Source: Ampelocalamus luodianensis (Eukaryota > Streptophyta > Magnoliopsida > Poales > Poaceae). From it: a stretch of DNA of 64,000 bases. The notes beneath the pieces are model-generated. The model did not search any database. It saw only the letters and a list, made by a program, of their open reading frames with translations, and was not told the origin of the DNA. The DNA lies in contig CM070640.1 in the NCBI GenBank assembly GCA_036346255.1, forward strand, positions 41,597,238-41,661,237, in the 5' to 3' direction. A program made the translations under genes and the position numbers. Positions 44,702-56,743 of the stretch are shown piece after piece; the first letter of the stretch is position 1; every line of letters starts with the position of its first letter.

Positions 44702-46693
44702 TGTTGGACCGAAAAGGCGACTAGAGGGGTGAATAGGAGCACGATCTCTTTTTCTCCTAATTGAATTCAATATGAATCTCACTCCAATAGCTATGAAAGC
44801 TATGAAGATCAATCAATCATGCACAATGAAGACTTGTATTGAATCCAATCAAAACCCAAGCAAAATCTTCAAGAACATAAAACTCAAAACCTAAATGAGT
44901 TGGGCGTCGACCTCCAACTAGAAATCGGTCGACCTTTGAAATCGGTCCGACCTCTCAATACATGGCGGTCGGACCTCCGTGCCAATGAATAGTGAAATCA
45001 CCAAAACCAAAACGCAAATTGATCTAACTTTTGATTCGTGCGTCCAAACTTCGTGAAACTTGACACACACCTTCCTAAGGATGTCAGGAACCTATTCCAA
45101 GCAACGATCGTGAAGATCCTTGCCAAAGTTCAGACCTTTTCCCGTTTGAGTGAAGGTGGGTCAAAACCGAGTCAAGAACGAAATATGATCTAGAAACTTG
45201 CTCGTGGGTGATTGATGACTAAGTTGACCCTAGATGGGTTCCCACATGTTGCAGCAAGTTAGATTATAGCAAGAAACCAACCAAAAACTCGCGGATCAAA
45301 GAAAGACTCAAAATCACCAAATAGAGAGAAGAAGGCAAATGAACTCATCTTTGAGAGAACTTTCTTTGGATTGATTTGATATGGTATTGGTTTCTGACCA
45401 CTCCATCAATGGAGGACAAAGACTCAATACATGAGCACGAAATCAAATCCAACTCTCTAGAACCCTAACCTCCAACTATCAACTCCTAAGCACACAAGCA
45501 AAAACTAGGGTTTACAAGTAATGAAAGGGTTAAGGGTGCAGCCACCTCCTCCTCTATTTATAGTGGAGGCCTAGACCTTCTAGAAGAGTTTCCATAATGG
45601 GCTCCGTTAAGGCCCAAAACAAGCGGGTCACACACGCACGCATTTTAAAGCGTCGTCTTCATCTCCTCTTGACCTAATCCGCTTCTCCACGCACCGCCTG
45701 CGCCGCGGTTAGCAAAGGTCACCAAGGCGGTATTTGGTAAGATTACCAAAATACCCCTTCTCGGTCCTTCTCCAAGACCGAGTCCAGTTGTCTGGCACTC
45801 GCTGTTCGCCACGTGTAGGTTGATCCAACGGCTCTCATCATGTCGGCAAGTCTCTCCCATCCGCTCCCACCGAAACCACCATGGCACTTGCACCACCCCC
45901 GCCGCTTGATCCAACGATCCGCACCGAATCGCCTGTTCGGTCACCTTTGTCCATCTTGCACCATACTTGAGTCCAATGACTTCACCCGCATCGTCGATCG
46001 TTCGAACCTCGGCTCTCAAGCCTAGTCCCGATCATCCTCGCCGTTGACCGTCGTTGACCACCAAGCAACTGCACAACAATAGACAAGCAAATCGAAGCCG
46101 GAACAAGTTCTTCACAACTTGACCCACGTTAGTCAAAACATGCATCATGCAACACATATGCATCGAAACCCATGAGATTGACCTAACAGCAACCATCGCC
46201 GCCACACGGCCGATTTAAGTGAAAACCGGTCCGATCGCCATCGCCGGCCCGGCGCCAATGTAGCCTGGTCGACCGCCACCTGAGGACTTAGCCAAAATTT
46301 CAACTCAAATCCGCAACCTCTCCGAAATTTCAAACGAATAGAACTTTTGTCCGAGACTCCAAAATTATGGGACCAAGAGTAGTAGAACCTTCTCTCTTGC
46401 CTACACCTCTATTTTTGGCCTAGCTCCAAAATCCAAACTTCACTAATGACCGGTCGACCGCTCGGTGGCCGATCGCCATCCGGCGGCCCGATCGCCTCTG
46501 GGCGGTCGGACCGCCACCGCTACAAAGAAATGACCAAGACAGACCGGTCGACCGCCACCATAGCCTGGTCGATCGCCGCTGAGACTGACAGAATCTGAAC
46601 TTTGCCGAAAACTTGTGTTTTCGAATACCTTCAATGTCATTGCCAATTGTCACATCATCCTAAGATCATGAGCATATCCCCATGATATCCACA
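44702..46693 (-). repeat. Copia 3' LTR of the complete element (shared by two internal domains)
   Basis: On the minus strand it begins TGTGGATATC directly after the polypurine tract AAGGGGGAGAT (46,705-46,694) and ends GGTCCAACA at 44,702. Length is 1,992 bp, matching 53,753-55,759 almost throughout. It contains clusters of GGTCGACC/GGTCGGACC palindromes (44,925-44,970 and 46,205-46,575). Because a primer-binding site and gag follow it on the left, it also serves as the 5' LTR of the truncated copy. Confidence 0.9.
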
Positions 46694-48340
46694 ATCTCCC
46701 CCTTGATGAACACATTGGCAATTTCCAACAAATGCAAATTTTGAGGTTTGAAAAGTAAAAACTCGACGTTTTCGCGCAAAGGCACAACTTGGTCCATATG
46801 CAAGAGAAAGCAATGGAAATGACCAAGCTGGCTTCAGAATAGTATAGGCAAGTGAGATAAGGTAAAAGAAAGCGAGAAAGCTTCATTTTCCAGAAAGAGT
46901 TAAAATCTCACTTAAGGTCCATATGAAAGAACAATTGTTCGATATGACCTTTGATCATCGTGAGGCTCAAGAATTGCAATTCACGTTCAGAAATGGCAAT
47001 ACGATCAAACGAATGCAAATAAGAAACTCCCCCTCACAATGATCCTCAAATTTCAGAAAATTTCAAATTCTCCAATTTTCTCCCCCTTTTTAATACTTTT
47101 AAATCTTCTCCCCTTTACACATCTCGAAATATCTTCTCCCCCTTTGACAATGGAGTCATCAAGGAATCACGCCTTCCTCTCGTCCAGAGATAACAAGTGC
47201 GAGAATGAGGAAAAGCATAAGACAGAGCATGCATGAAATGCAATGGGTGGCTTCATATTTTTGAATTTTTCAATTTTTGATTACAAGAAGCTTTGGAGAT
47301 TACCCAAGAAGAGTAAGCTAGCATTTCTAATCACACTCAATACACATCAAGCCTATCAGTAGCAAGATCATGTTAAGACATATATAACAAAGCTAAGCAA
47401 GAAGGCTTAAGGTAAAGCAATGAATTTTAGCATTTTAAGCAAAGTTTCAAATCTAGCAAGTTCATCAACAGGATCCTAAGATGATCATCCATGTCAAAAT
47501 GTCAATGTGAGATCAAGAAGCTAACAATGACCACATTAAGAGACAAACAGTCTGAATTGAATCATTTTGCTCAATTTTCTCAACCGCCCATTTTTCAACA
47601 GTTTTTCATTTTCAATGAATATTGAAGTTGATTAAAGGTATATCTTAGTGAAGAAGATCCCGGACTAGGAGCCATCCACAAACTCTTCCTAAGCTTCTAC
47701 AGGCGACAAATCTTGAGGTTCATGTCAATTGTGACAAGCGGTCCCATGAGATCGTTCGGATCATCAAACTATCTCCAAGTTCATGTCTATGACATGCAGT
47801 CTCGAGAGAATAGTTTGGCACATTTTACGCACAAGACAATCTTTAAATTTGATTTTTCATTTTCCACAAGAGCAAATTTAGATTCTTAAAAGAACAAGAA
47901 GCTCAAGCAATGATCAATACTAGATTCAAGAGCTAACACCGCAATTTTGTGAGGCCAATGTCACGAAGGAGCACTAATTGCGCAACTAGCTAAAACATCC
48001 ACAAATTGCGCTTTTAGTTCAAGTTGTCTTAAAATTTTAGCTCATTCAAGAAAGACTTAGCTACACATGTGAAAGCATGATAATTCTAGCAAGTCAAAGA
48101 ACTAGACATGACATTGAGCGTAATTGAAATACTAAAGCTCAAAGGGTAATAAGCAAAGCTTCATCAATTTTAAAAGACAAGCGAGAAAAGCTTATATAAC
48201 AATACATCTTTTGGTTTTTCATATGAATGCAAGATGAAACAATGAGATGCACAAAACTTAAAGAGCCTAAAAGATCAAAAGATCAAAAGAAAATACCACT
48301 AGAAGAAGGTATCGAAAAAAGTAGAAAGCTCAAATGAGCA
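46694..48340 (-). other. Copia 3' untranslated region with repeated polypurine tracts
   Basis: There is no ORF of note between the pol end and the LTR. Several minus-strand purine tracts, AAGGGGGAGAT (46,694-46,705), GAGGGGGAG (about 47,028), AAAGGGGGAGAA (about 47,080), AAGGGGAGAA (about 47,108) and AAAGGGGGAGAA (about 47,132), precede the LTR. SIRE-type elements are known for such extended or duplicated polypurine tracts. Confidence 0.65.
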
Positions 48341-49706
48341 AGAAAAGTTCGAACAGAGCCAACTCCCCTCAAACCAAACCGTAAGGATAAATTACCTAAC
48401 TCACTTCTCAAGGAGGCAAACCTAGTTGGATCTAAAGGCTTGGTGAGGATATCACCAACCGAGCCTCGGACTCCACGAATGCAAGACAATATCACCCTTC
48501 TCGACATGATCTCTAAGAAAGTGATAGCGAATGTCTATGTGCTTGGTCCTAGAGTGTTGCACAGGGTTTTAGCAATGTTTATAGCAGTATGTTATCACGT
48601 AAAAGAGGAACACTATCAAATGCCAACCCAAAATCCTTAAGAGTGGACACCATCCACAAAATCGACTCTGAAAGAACTAGCAAAGCAGCTACATATTCAC
48701 CTTCACAGATGGATTGTGCAACGAAGATTGTTTCCTAGAAGACCAAGAGACAAGAGAAGTGCCTAAAAGTGACAAGTGCTCGAGGTACTCTTCCTATCTA
48801 GCCGACACTCCATAAAATCGAATCGAAAAACCCGAATGGACAAAGGCGAAGAGCAGGAAAACCAAATGCCATATTGGAGGGTAGAGTGTAAATACGAAGA
48901 TGCGCTTAACGGCTTGGCGATGGGAAGTCCTCGGAGACGCTCAAAGCTCGCATGCAGGCAAACCGCGAAGTGGATGTCCGGTCTTGAGGCCGTCGAGTGC
49001 GGAGGGAGCCGACCATGCCGCGGTACTGCGTTGATCCACGGCTTCTCCTTCCTCATCCGGATCCGTACGATCGAAGTCGCCATGGGAGTGGCGATCGGCT
49101 TGCGATCACCCATCTCGGCGCTTGAGCGGATCCTTGGTGTGCCGTCGATGGATGAAGATCCCTTCCTTGCATTGCTTGATTTGAAGCCCCGTAGTAATTG
49201 AGTTCTCCCATCATACTCATCTCAAATTCCTCGGACATGGTCTCGGAAAAACTAGAAACAAGAGCATGAGAAGAACCACCAAAGATAATATCATCTACAT
49301 AAATCGAGCAAGCAAGAAGTCATTGCCACGCCTAAGGATGAACAGGGTCTTGTCTACCTTACCCATCTCAAAATCATTCTTAAGCAGAAAGGTCTTAAGT
49401 CTATCATACCAGGCTCTAGGGGCTTGCTTAAGACCATACAAGGCTTTGGATAGCTTGAAAACATGATGTGGATGCTTGGGATTCTCAAAGCACAGGGTTG
49501 CCTAACATACACTTCCTCCTCTATAAAACCATTCGAAAGGCACTCTTGACATCCATCTGATATAATCTAAAGCCCTTAGAAGCAGCAAATGCAAGTAGAA
49601 TACGAATGGCTTCCAATCTAGCAACAGGAGCAAATGTCTCATCGAAATCTAACCCCTCAACTTGGCTAAAACCCTGAGCTACTAACCTAGCCTTGTTTCT
49701 AACCAC
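48340..49706 (-). pseudogene. Copia pol: reverse transcriptase and RNase H (frameshifted)
   Basis: The RT domain (RVT_2 family) starts near 49,706 with NKARLVAQGFSQVEGLDFDE, then TFAPVARLEAIRILLAFAAS and LYQMDVKSAF. The catalytic YVDD is encoded at 49,301-49,290. MSEEFEMSMMGELNY follows near 49,238. RNase H-side motifs include TRPDIHFAVC-like (about 48,985) and CRLDRKSTSSTCHF (about 48,780). The end LTKPLDPTRFASLRSELG lies at 48,450-48,390. Frames shift repeatedly. At SAFLNG the codon CTG reads CG, so the frame breaks exactly at a CTG. As written no polyprotein is made. Confidence 0.85.
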
Positions 49707-51251
49707 GAACCATCCTCATTTTGTTTATTTTTGAACACCCAACTGTTCCTATCACATTATGACCACTAGGAGGTTCTACTAGGTTCCGCACCTTATTCCT
49801 CTCAAAGTTCTCTAACTCCTCATGCATGGCATTAACCCACTAGAATCGATAATGCATGTGATATATCGCGGGGTTCAAAGAAGCAACAAACGCAGAATGG
49901 GAGTAGAGACTGGGATCGTGATACAGGCGAGTGACTCGCTCATGAAGATTACCGATCATCCGATCCGGAGGATGACGCCTCGAATGTGAAGTGGAGCGCT
50001 GGGGAGACAACATCTCTTCGACCTCCGCAGTACTCACGATGATGAAGATGCAGCAGAGCCTCAAGTGAAGGTGAAGTAGTCGTAGCGTGTTCGGAGTTTG
50101 GGCAGAGCCTCAACGGCAGCAGTGGAGGACAAGTCTCGCCCGTCATCATCTTCCTCCACAAAAATGCTTTGTCACTGTGTATCACTCAAACGCGTCGGAT
50201 CTAGCTCCGGGCTAGTCTCATCAAAAGTGACATTGCATGTCTCTGGACAATGTTAGTTTCAACATTAAAACCCAAAACCCTCGAATGTGCAGATAACCTA
50301 GAAATAAACCATCAAAAGTCCTTGATTCAAATTTATCTAGATTTCTGTCTTAAGAATGAAACACTTAGCTCCAAAACTCGAAGTGAGAAATGCAGAGGGT
50401 TTTCTACCAAATCGAAGCTCATAAGGAGTCTTGCCCAAAGATGGTCTCAAGAAGACACGATTTGCAATATGGCAAGTCAGAGCAATAGCTTCGCCCAAAA
50501 CCTCCTCGGTGTGCTATACTCATCTAGCATCGTTCTAGCCATCTCGACTAAGGTTCTGTTCTTCCTTTCCACAACGCCATTTTGTTGAGGGACGTGGAGA
50601 GAAGAATCGATGCTCAATTCGCGCTCGGCACAAAAAGAGGCAAACGAGGCATTCTTGAACTCCGTGCCATTGTCATGCGGATCGCTCTTAAGGCACCGGA
50701 AGTTGAAGCCAAGCGAAGAACAAGATCATGATAATGACCAAAAGCTTCATCCTTCAAGCAGAAAGAACACCCATGTGTATCTCAAAAATCATCGACTATG
50801 ACAAGAATGTACCATTTACCACCAATTGGCCGAACCTAGCGGGACCAACGGTATCCATATGAAGCAACCGTCACAGTCCGTCGGTCATGACCATAGTCAC
50901 CGAAGGGTGTGAGGCGCCAACTTGTTTGCCATGCCTACGAGGCGCACATCTGAGATCCTTGACGACTTTGAGTTTGGGCAAACCTCTCATGAGATCAAGG
51001 TTGCTAACTCGCGTCGGATGATCAAACCCAATGCCCCAACCGTCGGTGCCAAAGCGAACTCGTAAGAAGATGTAATCAAACATTTAAGAGAACCACAGAG
51101 AGATTCGGAAAAGTCGACTCCAAAGATCCTAGCGACTCTATAAATCCCAAAAACAAGCTCACCAATGAATCAAGTACCGACAAGCATTTTTCTTAAATAT
51201 AGTCTCATAGCCATCATCAAGAAGTCGTGAGACAGAGAGTAAGTTAAACTC
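49707..51251 (-). pseudogene. Copia pol: GAG-pre-integrase and integrase (frameshifted)
   Basis: Minus 51,083-50,871 encodes the pre-integrase segment with HPTRVSNLDLMRGLPKLK and a diverged CAPxRHGKQ zinc-binding stretch. Downstream (50,860-50,250) integrase core pieces appear in changing frames, for example sequence corresponding to GTEFKN near 50,660 and to QQNGVVERK near 50,585-50,560. The linker to RT (50,230-49,840) carries acidic spacer sequence. The integrase-before-RT order places the element in Copia. Breaks are frequent, many at CAG/CTG. Confidence 0.7.
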
Positions 51252-53752
51252 GAGCTTGTCCACAAGGGCGACGTCTTTTAGGATGAAATTATCGTTCACC
51301 TGATTGATCCCATTCCTTCAATCCGCCCTTGAGTCTCGTCTCCAAAGGTGATGAAGACATCACCGATCGACCGCGTGAAGGAGGTGAACCATTTTGAATC
51401 TCCGGTCATGTGGCGTGAGCAAATGAGTCGGCGAACCACGTGTCCTTCCTTCCGCGGCGATCCCGAAAATCAAGGTGCGGAAGAACGATGTGTCTCAATC
51501 TCAAGTTAGTTAAACATGACTTGGGAACCCAGATCTTGAGACACATATCTGCGAGTAGTATGCAAAGCGTATGCTATCCTTGATTCTATTTGAAATTTGT
51601 GAGCAATGGTAACTCTAACATGAGAATTATCCTGTCTAGAAGCATGTGAAGCAAATCCTAGACCGTGTTTCTTCCTTTCTAAATTACCATGTCTCACAAA
51701 AGCTCTAGGTTGATTAGATGACATCCTAGCAATATTTTTCTTAGCGTTTTTCAACCTCGCCAATGAGATTCAATCAAATGCCCATCCTTCTTGCAATAGG
51801 TGCAATGGTACTTGGTACCACCGGGAGAAGCACCTTTTGATGAGCAGATGGTTGGGCAAAACTCGCAGATTTGAAAATAATCTTCGCGAGTTGGGTATCG
51901 AATTCAACTAAGCCATTTTCAATATTTGAATGCCCTTAGATTTGTCATGTGCAAAGTTGTATCCTAACCCTGGTTCTTATAAGGAGTCTTTGGTGATCAA
52001 GGATCATGTTTAACTGTTTCTTTCCTTTAGAAAATTTTTCTAATGTATCATTAAGGTAAGCAATTTCTTTTCTAAAGTTAACACATGAATCACAAGTTTT
52101 AGCCATAGACCTCTTCTTATAACTAGCAACCTCAAGCTTAAGAGCTGGACATAAAGCACATGTAGAAGTCTCAATCATCCTTAAGCTTGGCATATTTAGC
52201 TCTAACTGCTTCTAAGATATCTTTGACTTCATTTTCACGTTCTAAGCAGAAAGTGCAAAAGCTAGATTTCACATTACCAGAAGCATCCAACTTGCTGGAC
52301 TCTGAGCATTTATCACAAGGAGTAGATTTAAATTCAATTAGCTCGGTTCTAGCATTTTCAAGTTGATGCAAGGCAACATCATGAAGCGGTGCAATTTAGA
52401 GAATTCAGTGTGAGAACATGGCAAGATGAACATTCATCGATTCAAGAGTCTTAGCATTTACAAGTTCTAGAGTTAAATTATCCACTTGTGACTCTAAGTC
52501 CTTGTTCTTAGCCATGGTAGTTTTTAAAGCCTTATCCTGACTCAAGAGTTGCTCAAAGAGATTATCACATCTAGCAGAAAGATCATCATAGGAAGGAGGT
52601 ACCTCATTGTCATTGATGTCGATGGAGTCGGCCATGAAGCACATCTGGTAAAATCTTTAGCCTTCCCTTTGTTCTTGTCTTGAGGAAGCTCCTCCTCTTT
52701 GTCCTCCTCACTTCCGAGTCCACATCGCTCAAGGATTGTTCTCCAAGAGCGGCAAAGACCAGTGAACAACCTTCTTAAGCTTGGCAAGATCAAACTTGGA
52801 CTTGTACCCTTGAGGCTTCTTCCAAGTCGGCTTCTCTTCCTTGTGGTTGCTCTTGCCTTTCACTTAGGGCAATTTGCTGGATATGATAGAGCTCTCCACA
52901 CTCATAACAAGTCACAGGCCGCCTCTCTTTTTGTTCCTCATATTGTTGTAGGCCCTTGTGAACTTCTTAATCAAAAGTGCCATCTCGGCTCAGAATACTT
53001 TCAAGATCCTCTTCTTGGATTGCGATAAAGAAGCAAGAGAAATTCCAGAAGAAGACTCAAGCGACCCATCGAGGCTCTCTTGAGCGGTGCGCTACTAAAG
53101 CCATGTTACCCTTCTTAGAATGGTGACTTTCGGATCTCATGAGTCCCGAGCTTGCTATAGAGCGGCTCAAGTCGGATCGAGAGAAGTTGACATTTTCCGA
53201 ATGGCGGTAGCCTTTATCTCCCACTCCTGGTGTTGATTGCGGCCGGAGATGGATGGCATTTTCGATCGTGTAAATTCAATACCAACAACCTTCATCGATT
53301 TATCAACGTGTTAAAGCGATGAAAATGTCATCGATGCTCTCACCAGACGCATCTCGAATTTGTTATATTCTCTTTTATAGACTGGCTGACGCACTTGTTT
53401 GATTTGGGAAGAACCCTCATGATAGGTTTGAGGTCTTCCAAATCTCATGTGCGATCTCGAGATTGCAAATCCTATCATATTCTGTCTACCAAGCCCACCA
53501 TAGAAAATTCTTTGCCTTACGGTCACTAGCCAAGAGGCTTGAGCCGGCGTAGCAACCTCGAGCAAGATGAGCGGATCACGAACGACCTCCCAAATACCCC
53601 GTGGTTCGCTCTCAAGAAAGACACGCATGCGGTTCTTCCAAAAGCATAGTCGTGCCCATTGAAGATATGCGGTTTGGAGGAGTACTTATCCATCGCCAAG
53701 TTCGGTGACCTGGTTAAGATCAAGATTGAACTAACAGACTCTCGATACCACT
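51252..53752 (-). pseudogene. Copia gag and primer-binding region (frameshifted)
   Basis: Just inside the LTR, the primer-binding site reads TGGTATCGAGAG where the sister copy has TGGTATCAGAGC. The gag N terminus lies at 53,720-53,600 (MDKYSSKPHIFNGHDYAFG). A long coiled-coil-like Lys/Glu/Asn-rich middle follows (52,644-51,945; for example MAKTCDSCVNFRKEIAYLND). The zinc knuckle region lies at 51,760-51,830, damaged in this copy. The product would be the capsid protein of the retrotransposon particle. Confidence 0.8.
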
Positions 53753-55759
53753 TGTTGGACCGAAAAGGCGACTAGAGGGGTGAATAGAGCACGATCTCTT
53801 TTCTCCTAATTGAATTCAATATGAATCTCACTCCAATAGCTATGAAAGCTATGAAGATCAATCAATCATGCACAAGAAGACTTGTATTGAATCCAATCAA
53901 AACCCCAAGCAAAATCTTCAAGAACATAAAAACTCAAAACCTAAATGAGTTGGGCGTCGACCTCCAACTAGAAATCGGTCGACCTTTGGAAATCGGTCGA
54001 CCTCTCAATACATGGCGGTCGGACCTCCGTGCCAATGAATAGTGAAATCACCAAAAACCAAAACGCAAATTGATCTAACTTTTGATTCGTATGCGTCCAA
54101 ACTTCGTGAAACTTGACACACACCTTCCTAAGGATGTCAGAACCTATTCCAAGCAACGATCGTGAAGATCCTTGCCAAAGTTCAGACCTTTTCCGTTTGA
54201 GTGAAGGTGGGTCAAAACCGAGTCAAGAACGAAATATGATCTAGAAACTTGCTCGTGGGTGATTGATGACTAAGTTGACCCTAGATGGGTTCCTACATGT
54301 TGCAAGCAAGTTAGATTATAGCAAGAAACCAACCAAAACTCATGGATCAAAGAAAGACTCAAAATCACCAAATAGAGAGAAAGAAGGCAAATGAACTCAT
54401 CTTTGAGAGAACTTTCTTTGGATTGATTTGATATGGTATTGGTTTACACCACTCCATCAATGGAGGACAAAGACTCAATACATGAGCACGAAATCAAATC
54501 CAACTCTCTAGAACCCTAACCTCCAACTATCAACTCCCTAAGCACACAAGCAAAACTAGGGTTTACAAGTAATGAAAGGGTTAAGGGTGCAGCCACCTCC
54601 CTCCTCTATTTATAGTGGAGGCCTAGACCTTCTAGAAGAGTTTCCATAATGGGCTCCGTTAAGGCCCAAAACAAACGGGTCACACACGCACGCATTTTAA
54701 AGCGTCGTCTTCATCTCCTCTTGACCTAATCCGCTTCTCCACGCACCGCCTTGCGCCGGGTTAGCAAAGGTCACCAAGGCGGTATTTGGTAAGATTACCA
54801 AAATACCCTTCTCGGTCCTTCTCCAGAGACCGAGTCCAGTTGTCGGCACTCGCTGTTCGCCACGTGTAGGTTGATCCAACGGCTCTCATCATGTCGGCAA
54901 GTCTCTCCCATCCGCTCCCACCGAAACCACCATGGCACTTGCACCGCCCCCGCGCCGCTTGATCCAACCGATGCCGCACCGAATCGCCTGTCGGTCACCT
55001 TTGTCCATCTTGCACCATACTTGAGTCCAATGACTTCACCCGCATCGTCGATCGTTCGAACCTCGGCTCTCCAAGCCTAGTCCCGATCATCCTCGCCGTT
55101 GACCGTCGTTGACCACCAAGCAACCCGCACAACAATAGACAAGCAAATCGAAGCCGGAACAAGTTCTTCACAACTTGACCCACGTTAGTCAAAACATGCA
55201 TCATGCAACACATATGCAATCAAACCCATGAGATTGACCTAACAAGCAACCATCGCCGCCACACGGGCGGCGAGTTAAGTGAAAACCGGTCGATCGCCAT
55301 CGCTGCGGTCGACCGCCAACGTAAGGCGGTCGACCGCCACCAGGACTTAGCCAAAATTTCAACTCAAATCCGCAACCTCTCGGAAATTTCAAGCGAATAG
55401 AACTTTTGTCCGAGACTCCAAAATTATGGGACCAAGAGTAGTAGAACCTTCTCTCTGCCTACACCTCTATTTTTGGCCTAGCTCCAAAATCCAAACTTCA
55501 CTTAATGACCGGTCGACGCTCGTGGCCAGGTCGACCGATCGCCACACGCCGGTCCGACCGCCGCCTCTGGGCGGTCGGATCGCCACCGCTACCAAAGAAA
55601 CAGCCCAAGACAGACCGGTCGAGCGCCACCATAGCCGGCCGATCGCTTTGACTGACAGAATCGAACTTTGCCGAAAACTTGTGTTTTCGCAAACCTTCAA
55701 TGTCATTGCCAATTGTCACATCATCCTAAGATCATGAGCATATCCCCATGATATCCACA
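53753..55759 (-). repeat. Copia 5' LTR
   Basis: 2,007 bp, TGTGGATATC (55,759) to GGTCCAACA (53,753) on the minus strand. It is near-identical to 44,702-46,693 except for homopolymer lengths and CAG/CTG sites. The genomic flank beyond is GATTATATTT. The matching left-hand duplication cannot be read because the array is truncated there. Confidence 0.9.
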
Positions 55760-56361
55760 GATTATATTTTAGGTATGGCGGAGTTGCAAGCGCATTGTTG
55801 ATCGGTAGCTACTGATTTTGCTCGACTACCTACATGCATCAGTACATCACCATCCCATCCCGCCATTGAATCTAGCCATGTCTCAGAGTTAAAGGTCCCC
55901 ATAAGTAACCTCAAGTATCGACAAAAATAAAAGACATTCAAATATAATTTTAGAACTGAAATTTACCATGACTAGACAGTAAAGCAATCATCCAAGCAAT
56001 CTGAAAAGGAATTCCTTATGGTACTAAAGTTCCATGATCGAATTTTGCAGTTTAGCTTAAAGAGTAATGAAAAGAATATGGTCGTGTGGATATAATTTGT
56101 AACAACAATCGCTGTTTAGAACGAATCAGGGTGCTATCCTATACTAAAACTGGAACAACATAACAGCATGCGTGCCACAGATATGCAAAAAGGGGTGTTT
56201 TGGGATCTAAGTTCGGTGACAATATTCAAGAATTCACCACCAAAATACACACCAATTTCAGTGACAGTATCACAATACACTCCAATAGTAAAACTGAACA
56301 GTATAGTAGAGATGTAAAGTAGATGATTAAATAACAAAGAACTGGCGGGAGCATTCGTCAC
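55760..56361. other. Non-coding flank and bHLH intron remnant
   Basis: Positions 56,130-56,361 are AT-rich and follow a GTGACG donor on the minus strand, so they are the intron that followed the bHLH exon. The rest shows no recognisable feature. Confidence 0.5.
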
Positions 56362-56743
56362 CTTGCTGATCTTGCCATCTTGGGCACCACAGAGCGCAGC
56401 ATGTAGAGGCGGTCATTGAGCTTCTTCCTACGCCGCCACTCCGCCATGAGGTTCTTGGCCGGCATCCCCTTCTTCTTGCCCCTCCCTATGTCGTTGTCGT
56501 TGCCGTTTTTGTTCCCCTGCCCCCGCCGCCACGGCCACGGCATTCTCCAGCGGGGTCGAGACCCCCAATCCCCATGGAGGAGGCACCCACGCTCTGCTCA
56601 ATATCATCCTCCTCGTCCCACCCCATCTCGCCGGTGAACGCAGGAGGTGCAGTCGCCCCTCCGGCTAGTGGAGGACCCGGGAGGCCGGGGCGACCCATCT
56701 GCTGCGACCTAGCACCAAGATCGTGGCGCCGCTGCGCAGCCAC
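56362..56743 (-). pseudogene. ICE1/SCRM-like bHLH transcription factor, exon fragment
   Basis: The exon reads APPAFTGEMGWDEEDDIEQ and SVGASSMGIGGLDPAGE, then in a shifted frame GKKKGMPAKNLMAEWRRRKK and LNDRLYMLRSVVPK. This is the acidic region and bHLH basic-helix-1 of grass ICE1/SCREAM factors (cold response, stomatal lineage). Lesions are a frameshift between the two parts, Trp in the basic region where the family has Arg, and an 8-bp insertion (ATGGCAAG) before ATCAGCAAG that shifts the frame just upstream of the donor. The next exon (helix 2) and the first ~200 residues are missing. The retained intron start means it was copied from genomic DNA. Confidence 0.8.

Larger units (their letters stand above)
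44702..55759 (-). mobile_element. Full-length Copia retrotransposon (SIRE/Maximus-like), ~11.06 kb
   Basis: Order on the minus strand: LTR (55,759-53,753), primer-binding site, gag, pre-integrase, integrase, reverse transcriptase and RNase H, a long 3' untranslated region, polypurine tract, LTR (46,693-44,702). Integrase before reverse transcriptase defines Copia. The long internal region, large gag, repeated polypurine tracts and ~2-kb LTRs suggest the SIRE/Maximus lineage. Coding frames are broken at many places, mostly at CAG/CTG sites, which I attribute to sequencing error. The true element may be more intact than it appears. Confidence 0.88.

Noticed and set aside
42190..55759. Interpreting the many frameshifts in the Copia element as evidence of great age
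   Set aside because: The two repeats agree almost everywhere except at CAG/CTG and homopolymers, and breaks coincide with those sites, so sequencing error on a young, methylated element is more likely.
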